Origin: CAZAKZ01 sp964485695
GTDB lineage: Bacteria; Planctomycetota; JAFGQW01
Direction of reading: 5' to 3'
DNA: 8,152 nt
Assembly: GCA_964485695.1 (NCBI GenBank)
Contig: CAZAKZ010000209.1
Span: 1 to 8,152, forward strand
Made by a program: the position numbers and the translations under genes. The notes below the pieces were generated by a model that had not been told where the DNA came from, made no database searches, and was given only the letters and a program-made list of their open reading frames with translations. Positions 1-6,400 of this stretch are shown here, piece by piece; the stretch's first letter is position 1; every line of letters begins with the position of its first letter.

Positions 1-7
1 CAATACC

Positions 8-13
8 AAGGAG
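8..13 (+). promoter_or_regulatory. Ribosome binding site of the first secreted-protein gene
   Basis: AAGGAG lies 7 bases before the ATG at 21. It supports that start, which also gives an immediate, well-formed signal peptide. The promoter lies outside the window. Confidence 0.8.
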
Positions 14-20
14 AGATGAC

Positions 21-1016
21 ATGAAGCTGTACCTCCTGATCCCAGTCATTTGTATCCTGTTCGTTCCGGCTGCTCAGGCCGGTGACATCCACGTTCCGTC
101 CAACACACCGGCCTCAGGCGTGTGCAACAACTTCCCGTTCAACCCGAACTGGGCCGGTGCCAATGGTTCGTTCCGCTACCAGCTCCTGGTGCCCTCGAGT
201 CTGCTGGGCGGCAAGGCGTGCTTGATCAGCGATGTATCGTTCGCGGCCTGCTACACCGTGACCTTCAAGGCCACGCAGTTCGAGATGACCATGGGCCACA
301 CCACCCTGGCGACGCCGAGCCTCACCTTTGCCAGCAACATGCCCTCGCCCCAGGTGGTCATTCCCGCCGGCCCGGTCTCCTACGCCCGGACCGCCAGCAC
401 CTGGAGCCCCCTGAAGCTCAGGCAGGCATTCGTCTACAACGGCACCGACAATCTCGTCATCGAAATCCGCTACCATGGCGGCACCCTCCAGGGCGGCTCG
501 TCGTCAGCGGACCGCCAGAACTCGAACCTCACCCTGAACTATCACCGCCTGTGGCGCTACGGCACGGGTTCCTACACCAATCCCACGGCCTCGGGCACCG
601 ACGCCCGGGGTCTGCTGATGCGGTTGACCTTCCAGAACGTCTACATCACCGGGTCCGGCACCCCGAACATTGGCGGCACCGTGAACCTCATACTGAGGGC
701 GCCCGGCGACGGGGGATTGGCCTACCAGGTCGGCACTTCATTCGGCACCGGCCCCATTCCCATCGGCAACCGGAACCTGGGCCTCAGCCTCGACGCCTTG
801 CTGGATGTCACTGTGAACGGTTACCTACCCGCGATCTTCCAGCGCTATGCAGGCATCATGGGAGCCAGCGGCCAGGGATTCGCCGTCATCGCCATACCCA
901 AGGCCCCGGCCCTCATCGGAGTGAGGCTCCATAACGCCTTCCTGACCCTGAAGAGCGGTGAGCCTTTCAACATCAAGTCGATCTCGAACACCTTCAGCTT
1001 CACCATCACGAAGTAG
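21..1016 (+). CDS. Secreted beta-rich protein, planctomycete-type family, function unknown
   Basis: Function is not known. The 331-residue product starts with a classical signal peptide: K2, a hydrophobic core at about 3-16, and a likely cleavage after A20 (AQA|GD), so it should be exported. The mature part has no obvious helices and is rich in T, S, G, N and aromatic residues, suggesting a beta-sandwich fold. Residues about 22-180 form one unit (SNTPASG, RYQLL, LLGG, VSFA, NMPSP, W-SPL, NLVIEIRYHGG). It is clearly homologous to the product at 7738-8118, with the same order of motifs. Residues about 211-331 (GSGTPNIGGTVNL...GTGPIPIG...ISNTFSFTIT) form a second unit that resembles C-terminal modules of planctomycete extracellular proteins; that resemblance is from memory. 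No catalytic motif, membrane anchor or sorting signal is visible. The mature chain keeps a few cysteines (C35, C67, C77) that could form a disulfide. It could be an adhesion or cell-surface protein, but that is inference. Confidence 0.88.
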   Translation: MKLYLLIPVICILFVPAAQAGDIHVPSNTPASGVCNNFPFNPNWAGANGSFRYQLLVPSSLLGGKACLISDVSFAACYTVTFKATQFEMTMGHTTLATPSLTFASNMPSPQVVIPAGPVSYARTASTWSPLKLRQAFVYNGTDNLVIEIRYHGGTLQGGSSSADRQNSNLTLNYHRLWRYGTGSYTNPTASGTDARGLLMRLTFQNVYITGSGTPNIGGTVNLILRAPGDGGLAYQVGTSFGTGPIPIGNRNLGLSLDALLDVTVNGYLPAIFQRYAGIMGASGQGFAVIAIPKAPALIGVRLHNAFLTLKSGEPFNIKSISNTFSFTITK

Positions 1017-1034
1017 GAAGTCACTCTACTTCCT
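1015..1034. terminator. Stem-loop between convergent genes, possible bidirectional terminator
   Basis: AGGAAGT (1015-1021), a six-base loop, then ACTTCCT (1028-1034) make a perfect 7-bp stem. The stem contains the last two bases of the upstream TAG (1014-1016) and touches the reverse-strand stop (1026-1028). The two genes converge with only 9 bases between them, so one hairpin can serve both transcripts. There is no clear T-run on either side, so factor-independent termination is uncertain. Confidence 0.4.
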
Positions 1035-1394
1035 GTCCACCCCCGTGGTCTCGCTGGGCGGGGAGAAAACGTCGATGACCCGGGTGTCCTCCTCGGCGTC
1101 GGCGCCGTGGGGCAGGTTCGACGGCAGGTGCAGCACCTCGCCGCCCTCGACGACGACCTCGTAGCGCCCGGCGCTCCCCTCCTCGCCGATGCCGAACCGG
1201 AGGCGGCCCGATACCACGAAGGCGAACTGCTCGTTCTCGTGGGCGTGGGTGGGCACGTGGCAGCCCTGGTGGAGGAACATCTCCGACAGCATGGCCTTTT
1301 CGCCCGGGATCCGGCGGCGGTCGAGGCGGTCCAGCGGATGGTCCTGGGGCATGTCTTTCCAGCGATAGCGGGTGGCGTCAGCGGGTGGGGACAT
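1026..1394 (-). CDS. Single-domain cupin protein
   Basis: This is a 122-residue small beta-barrel protein of the cupin superfamily. Cupin motif 1 appears as H50-A-H52-E-N-E55-Q-F...G63, and motif 2 as G85-E-V-L-H-L-P91...P95-H96-G97. H50, H52, H96 and probably E55 or Q56 would bind one metal ion. The length is typical of stand-alone cupins. Such proteins range from metal-dependent isomerases and dioxygenases to sugar or small-ligand binding proteins, and nothing here decides the substrate. I chose the ATG at 1392-1394 because GGAGAAAGGG lies just upstream on the reverse strand. An in-frame ATG at 1425-1427 would add 11 residues but has no ribosome binding site. The gene is monocistronic, convergent with the preceding gene and divergent from the following one. 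It has no signal peptide, so it is probably cytoplasmic. Confidence 0.85.
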   Translation of the reverse strand: MSPPADATRYRWKDMPQDHPLDRLDRRRIPGEKAMLSEMFLHQGCHVPTHAHENEQFAFVVSGRLRFGIGEEGSAGRYEVVVEGGEVLHLPSNLPHGADAEEDTRVIDVFSPPSETTGVDRK

Positions 1395-1491
1395 GTGTTT
1401 TCCCTTTCTCCATGACGGAGCTGACATGGTAGCGGGGATTGCAGGATTGACAGCCCCGAATCTGAAAACCCGGAACCGGGCCGAAATTGTC

Positions 1492-1519
1492 TCGTCAGAC
1501 GCGCACGCTCGGATATATT
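1492..1519 (+). promoter_or_regulatory. Candidate promoter of the HEAT-like protein gene
   Basis: TATATT (1514-1519, five of six matches to TATAAT) is preceded after 16 bases by TCGTCA (1492-1497, four of six matches to TTGACA). It lies in the divergent spacer about 70 bases before the ATG at 1587, a sensible place for a promoter. The match is weak, and promoter consensus in this lineage is not certain. Confidence 0.28.
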
Positions 1520-1572
1520 GGAACCATCCCCCGGGTCAAGATCCTTCATGGAGTCTCTTTTCCGACAGGTAA

Positions 1573-1578
1573 AAGGAG
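1573..1578 (+). promoter_or_regulatory. Ribosome binding site deciding the start at 1587
   Basis: AAGGAG lies 8 bases before the ATG at 1587. The reading frame is open further upstream with ATGs at 1518 and 1548, but only 1587 combines a Shine-Dalgarno sequence with a signal peptide beginning at the first residue. Confidence 0.8.
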
Positions 1579-1586
1579 CGAAAACC

Positions 1587-3143
1587 ATGCGCTTGTTCGC
1601 GATTCCGGTCCTGTGTCTGGCCCTTCTCCCCACCGCCGCCCCCTCCCAGCTCGACAAGCGCGGCAAGTATTTCACGTTCAAGGAATTCGAGTTCGAGATG
1701 TGGCTCCCCTGGGGATTCCACAGGTCCAAGGAGAACGAGGGCAAGGGCGAATACCGGTTCTCCGGGAACACGGACGGCGGCCGCCACATGATCTTCCACG
1801 AAACCGGAGCGACCAGCCTGGACCTGTACGTCTATGGCAGGAAGCGCTACCTCGACGAGGAGTGTAAGGGCAGCGAATACAAGGTCCACACCGACGTCAA
1901 GGCCGGCCCGGTGAACGCCGTCATCATCGTGGCGCAGAAACTGGATGCCGTCGAGAACTTGAAGGACACCGATCTCATCACGGCCGCCATGGAAATCGGG
2001 GAGGAAAGCATCGTGGAGCTGGCGATGCGCCTGGACAAGGGGAAGATCGACCGGGGCCTGGAACAGGTGCGGTGGATGCTGAGCACCTTCAAGTTCGCGG
2101 GGGACACCGGCCTGGACGACTTCTGCCTCGAGCGCCGCATCCACAAGGAGACGGGCCTCTTCTTCCGGCCGCCCAGGGGCTTCAAACCCGAGAAGCCAAA
2201 GGACCACGGCCGCATCGCCTTTGCCGGAGAAAACCAGGACGCTGGCCTGCGTATTGAAATCAAGAAATCGAGCGGCACCCGCCTCCGGAAGGCGCTGGAT
2301 GAAGAGGTGGGAGACTACAAGCGCATCGGGAGATCGATCCTCTTCCCCCACCCGGGCAGTTGCAAGCTGCTGGGTGCCCTCTATACATCCGGAGACAGCA
2401 GCCGGAGGCGCACCATCATCGCCGCCGAGGTCGAGAAGGGGCACTTCTTCACCCTCCGGACGGACGGAGCAACGGATCGGCAGGAATCTCTGGTGCGCAC
2501 GGCCGAGCTCGTGGCCATGAGCCTCGGCTACCTGGACGTGGAAAAGGCGAGGAGAGAAATCGAGGCCGCCGTCGATGGCCTGGAGGAGGTCCTGAAGAAG
2601 CGACAGAAAGACGAGATCCACGCCCGGGTGGAGGTGCTCGTCCCGTACCCGTTCATGAAGGCGGCCCGGACGGCCCTGGCCGATTGCCTGCTGGCCGTGC
2701 GAGATGCCAAGCTCCAGCTCGAGGTGATCAAGGCCATCGGGAGTGTGAAGGGCGGGGACGTTCTGCCCCAGCTGCTCCGGGCGGTGACCATCTTCAAGTC
2801 CCGGAAGCAGCCCGACCACGTGACGGCCGCGCTGAAAGCCCTGGCCGTGGTGCAGGGGCCCAAGGCCCTGCCCGTCCTCAAGAAGTTAGCCACCCGCGGC
2901 ACCAATGCCCAGTCCGCGGCGGCGGTGCAGTCTCTTGGTCACTACGGTTTCGAACGCGAGAGGGCGCTTAAGGACCTGGTAAACCTCATGGCCCGGGAGG
3001 AAAAGGCGGGAAGGAAGCCCAAGGTCGCGAACCGGGAGCGATGGCTCGTGCTGAAACCGGCCTTCCAGGCAGCGCTGAAGACCCTGACCGGAGAGAAGTT
3101 CAGGACCGCGGCGGAGGCCAAGGCCTGGATGAGGCGGAAGTGA
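1587..3143 (+). CDS. Secreted protein with duplicated N-terminal module and HEAT-like repeats
   Basis: The specific function is not recognised. The 518-residue product starts with a signal peptide (R2, hydrophobic core about 3-15, then P-T-A-A-P-S), so it is probably exported; no lipobox is seen. Two similar modules follow. The first (about 28-180) has L40-P-W-G-F44, then a G-rich stretch and F-x-G near 55-60. The second (about 182-320) has P195-P-R-G-F199 and a matching F-A-G-E-N. This suggests an internal duplication. Residues about 325-480 are helical, with leucine/alanine spacing of HEAT-like repeats (ALADCLLAVRDAKLQLEVIKA, ALKALAVV...ALPVLKKLA, AAAVQSLGHYG). The last 20 residues (LTGEKFRTAAEAKAWMRRK) resemble the end of planctomycete HEAT-repeat proteins, where L-T-G-x-x-F precedes a W-containing segment. 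HEAT arrays usually mediate protein-protein contacts, so a periplasmic scaffold or binding role is a reasonable inference. No catalytic residues stand out. The gene stands alone between its neighbours. Confidence 0.87.
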   Translation: MRLFAIPVLCLALLPTAAPSQLDKRGKYFTFKEFEFEMWLPWGFHRSKENEGKGEYRFSGNTDGGRHMIFHETGATSLDLYVYGRKRYLDEECKGSEYKVHTDVKAGPVNAVIIVAQKLDAVENLKDTDLITAAMEIGEESIVELAMRLDKGKIDRGLEQVRWMLSTFKFAGDTGLDDFCLERRIHKETGLFFRPPRGFKPEKPKDHGRIAFAGENQDAGLRIEIKKSSGTRLRKALDEEVGDYKRIGRSILFPHPGSCKLLGALYTSGDSSRRRTIIAAEVEKGHFFTLRTDGATDRQESLVRTAELVAMSLGYLDVEKARREIEAAVDGLEEVLKKRQKDEIHARVEVLVPYPFMKAARTALADCLLAVRDAKLQLEVIKAIGSVKGGDVLPQLLRAVTIFKSRKQPDHVTAALKALAVVQGPKALPVLKKLATRGTNAQSAAAVQSLGHYGFERERALKDLVNLMAREEKAGRKPKVANRERWLVLKPAFQAALKTLTGEKFRTAAEAKAWMRRK

Positions 3144-3164
3144 ATTTCCCGGCCGGGGATTCAC
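3140..3164 (+). terminator. Inverted repeat over the stop codon, possible weak terminator
   Basis: GTGAAT (3140-3145) pairs with ATTCAC (3159-3164). The stem extends inward through two G-T pairs into a C/G-rich tip, giving about 10 bp. It includes the TGA stop of the HEAT-like gene (3141-3143). No T-run follows, so this could be an RNA 3'-end stabiliser rather than an intrinsic terminator. Confidence 0.33.
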
Positions 3165-3232
3165 AGTGATGCCGTCCGGTATTGGAAGCATTCCCCCTGA
3201 AAATGGAGGTCTCCGAACCCCACCCCACCTCC

Positions 3233-3261
3233 TTGACCCCCCTTCCCGGCAGTGCCATAAG
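3233..3261 (+). promoter_or_regulatory. Candidate promoter of the iorA-iorB operon
   Basis: TTGACC (3233-3238, five of six matches) is followed after exactly 17 bases by CATAAG (3256-3261, four of six matches). If used, transcription would start near 3268 and the whole palindrome at 3303-3465 would lie in the 5' untranslated RNA. This is a sequence match only. Confidence 0.3.
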
Positions 3262-3302
3262 TTCAGTAATCACGGGATGTAAAATTCATTGCATCCGATT
3301 CT

Positions 3303-3465
3303 AAATGGCCGGTCATGATTCGTGGCAGTCGGATCGGTGTCTATCGGCGGCGCAGGCAAGGCGCGACGACTTGCCGCGTATTCTTGAATACGCAAAGGAG
3401 GAGCAACGAAGCGTGCGTCGTCGAGAGGCTCCGAGGCGACTGCCACGAATCATGACCGGTCATTT
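3303..3465. repeat. Near-perfect 163-bp palindrome, possible mobile or regulatory hairpin element
   Basis: The outer arms 3303-3331 and 3437-3465 are inverted copies over 29 bases with a single G-T mismatch (3308/3460); each contains GGTCATGATTCGTGGCAGTC or its complement, bar that position. Pairing continues inward. By my count 50 of the 55 positions in 3303-3357 can pair with 3411-3465, four of these as G-U; the mismatches are at 3332, 3333, 3338, 3343 and 3355. The centre is a perfect 8-bp hairpin, GCGTATTC-TT-GAATACGC (3376-3393). The left half also has a competing hairpin, GGCAAG (3355-3360) with CTTGCC (3370-3375). As DNA it could extrude a cruciform; as RNA it would form a very long hairpin. 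No target-site duplication or transposase is visible. It could be a MITE- or REP-like repeat, or a processed leader structure. Confidence 0.85.
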
Positions 3466-3473
3466 TGATGATC

Positions 3474-3480
3474 AGGGGAG
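3474..3480 (+). promoter_or_regulatory. Ribosome binding site of iorA within a small hairpin
   Basis: AGGGGAG lies 9 bases before the ATG at 3490 and fixes that start. GGGG (3475-3478) can pair with CCCC (3482-3485) across a three-base loop, which could partly hide the site. Confidence 0.7.
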
Positions 3481-3489
3481 ACCCCGAAC

Positions 3490-6400
3490 ATGGACGAACT
3501 GCTGGCCGATGCGCCGGGGCGCCGGAGGCTCTTGCTGGGAAACGACGCCATTGTCCGCGGAGCCCTGGAGGCCGGCGTGGCCGTGGCCACCGCCTACCCG
3601 GGCACGCCCTCCTCGGAAGTGGCGGACAACTTCTATTTCCTCAGCCTGAAGACCGACCTCTACTTCGAGTACTCCACCAACGAGAAGGTGGCCCTCGAGG
3701 TGGCGGCCGGGGCGGCCATCGCCGGCCTCCGGGCCATGGTCTCCATGAAGCACGTGGGCCTGAACGTGGCCGCGGATCCCCTGAACACCCTGGCCTACAC
3801 CGGTGTCCGCGGCGGCATGGTGATCCTCACCGCCGACGATCCTTCCATGCACTCCAGCCAGAACGAGCAGGACAACCGGTTCTACGCCAAGCTGAGCCTC
3901 TTGCCCATGCTGGAACCCTCCAGCCCGGACGAGGCCCTGGCCATGACCCGGGAGGCCTTTCGCCTGAGCGAGGAGATCCGCACGCCGGTGCTGCTGCGCA
4001 CCACCACCCGCGTCAATCACACCCGGGGCGTGTGCACCTACGGGGAGCTCTCCCCCCGGAAGTTCGACGGGCACTTCGAGAAGAATCCCTTCCGCTGGGT
4101 ACCGGTGCCCCTGGTGGCCCGGCAGCTACGCCCGGTGCAACTGGAGCGGGTGGAACAGACGGCGGAACTCGCCGAGACCCTGCCCTTCAACGTTCTGGAA
4201 GACCACCCCGGTACCCTCGGCATCGTGACCTCGGGCGTGGCATATAACTACGTGAAGGAGGTGCTGGCGGAACTCGGCGCCTCCGACCGGGTCCGGGTGC
4301 TCAAGATCGGCACCCTCCACCCGCTGCCGCGCAAGACCGTGGAGCGCTTTCTCCAGGCCTCGGAGCAGGTCCTCGTGGTGGAGGAGCTGGAGCCCTTCCT
4401 GGAGACCGAGATCAAGGTCATCGCCCAGGAGACGGGCCGGCCCGTGAAGATCCACGGCAAGACCGTCAACGGTCATCCCGGAGTGCCACGGATGTACGAA
4501 CTGAATCCGGACAGAATTCGCCCGGCCGTGGGTGACCTGCTGGGCGTGACGGTTCCTGGGCCCGAGCCCGTGTCGCTGCCCGATCTCCCCACCCGGCCGC
4601 CCATGCTGTGCGCCGGATGCACCCACCGAAACAGCTACTACGCTATCAAGAGCATCGCCGAGCCCGACACCTACTTCGCCAACGACATCGGCTGCTACAC
4701 CCTGGGACTGCTCCCGCCCCTGAGCACCGTGGACAGCTTCCTGTGCATGGGCGCCAGCGTCACCCAGGCTCAGGGCGCCTCGGTCCGAAATCCACAGAAG
4801 ATCGTGGCCTTCATCGGCGACTCCACGTTCTTCCACAGCGGACTCACCGGCCTGGCCAACGCCGTGCACAACAGCCACGACCTGATGCTCGTCATCCTGG
4901 ACAACAGCACCACCGCCATGACCGGCCACCAGCCCCACACGGGCACGGAGTACGCGCCCGAGACCTCCTCCAAGCTCGACATCGTGAAGATCGTGAAGGG
5001 CATGGGCGTCGAGGACGTAGACGTGGTGGATCCGAACGACCTCAAGGAGTCCATCCGCGTCATGCAGGCGGCCTACCGGCGAGGTGGCGTGCGGGTGGTC
5101 ATCACCCGGCACGCCTGCCCGCTCTTCGAGCGCCGGGTTCTGAAGCAGCGAAAGCCCCTGCCCACCTTCACCGTGGACAGCGAACGCTGCAAGTTCTGCG
5201 GCACGCACATGAGCCACGATCCGTGCAACGTTCCGACCCGGGCCGATGACGAGATCCTGCGGGCCAGGAACAAGCTCTCGAACTCCAGTGTCCCGCCCGA
5301 CCAGACCCCCGCGGGCCGCGAGTGCAAGCCCAGGGCCGCGCCCTGCTCCCTCACCTGTCCGGCCAACGTCTGCGCCTTCGGCTACCTGGGCCTCGCCCGG
5401 GCCGGACGGTACAGGGAGGCACTTGACCTCATCCGCGAGGCCGTGCCCCTGCCCCGGGCCCTGGGACGCGTGTGCCACCACCCTTGCGAGGCGACCTGCG
5501 TGCGAAACGACTACGACGAGGCCGTGGCCATCAACGAGGTGAAGCGCTACGTGGCCGAGCTCGAGACACCCGAGGAATACGCCGCCTGGATCGAAGCGCT
5601 GAAAAGCCGCATCCGGCCCAATCACAAGCGTGTCGCCGTGGTGGGCGCGGGGCCGGCGGGCCTCACAGCCGCATTCGATCTGACTCTGCGGGGCTACGCG
5701 GTGGACCTCTTCGAGCGGGAAGCGGTGGCGGGGGGTATGCTGGCGCTCTGCCTGCCCAACTACCGCATGCCTCAGGACCTGCTCCGGGCCGAGGTGAACG
5801 GCCTCCTCGACGTCGGTGTCCGCCTCGAGACCGGCCAGGCCCTGGGACGCGATTTCACGGTACGCAGCCTCCTCGCCGGGGGCTACGAGGCCGTATGCCT
5901 GGGAGTCGGTGCCTGGCGCGGCCTCCAAATGCGCATCGAAGGCGAGGACGCCGACGGCGTCGAGGACGCCCTGACTTTCCTGCGCCGGGTCAATATCGAG
6001 GGCGAGCACCGGGTGGGCCGCAGGGTCATGATCGTGGGCGGCGGGGACGCGGCCATCGACGCGGCGCGCACCTCCATCCGTCTCGGGGCCGAGGCCGTCG
6101 AGATCCTCTACCGGCGGTCCGCCGAGGAGATGCCGGCCGACGAGGACGAGCTCCGGGAAGCCATGGACGAGGGCGTGACCCTGACCTACCTGGCGGTGCC
6201 GACCCGGATCCTCACGGACGGCGGCAAGGTGACTGCAGTGGAGTGCATCCGAAACAGCCTGGGTGCCCCGGACGAGAGCGGCCGCCGCCGGCCGGAACCC
6301 GTGCCCGGCTCGGAGTTCATCCGCAAGATGGACAAGGTGATCCTGGCCATCGGCCAGAAGGTGGAGGATGGCATCCTGGAGGGCGACGTGCCCATGGAAC

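Larger units (their letters stand above)
3144..3489. other. 346-bp intergenic region without a gene
   Basis: I see no convincing coding sequence here. In order, the region holds the hairpin at the preceding stop codon, a C-rich stretch with a small inverted repeat (GGAGGT 3205-3210, ACCTCC 3227-3232), a possible promoter near 3233-3261, a relatively A/T-rich segment (about 3256-3306), the large palindrome (3303-3465), and the ribosome binding site of the oxidoreductase gene. A frame opening at 3305 runs from inside the palindrome into the next gene out of frame and is not credible. Confidence 0.8.

Noticed and set aside
122..934. 270-codon forward frame inside the first secreted-protein gene
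   Set aside because: It is an arginine/histidine/proline-rich shadow without its own ribosome binding site. The overlapping frame has a signal peptide and a paralogue in the window.
1447..1452. Perfect TTGACA box in the cupin/HEAT divergent spacer
   Set aside because: No TATAAT-like sequence lies at a suitable distance downstream, so the hexamer alone is not enough.
845..1789. 314-codon reverse frame spanning the cupin gene
   Set aside because: It overlaps three better-supported genes, and its translation is R-, S-, T- and P-rich over the cupin region. The cupin frame has the metal-binding histidines.
1536..2819. 427-codon reverse frame opposite the HEAT-like gene
   Set aside because: No ribosome binding site or motif. 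The forward frame has both a signal peptide and HEAT-like helical periodicity.
3303..3465. Integron attC site or retron-type RNA as an explanation of the palindrome
   Set aside because: I see no attC-type GTTRRRY/RYYYAAC ends, no integrase and no reverse transcriptase gene nearby. The pairing is also more continuous than in those elements.
3305..3649. Open frame starting inside the large palindrome
   Set aside because: Its first half is dictated by the inverted repeat and its second half is out of frame with iorA; no coding signal.
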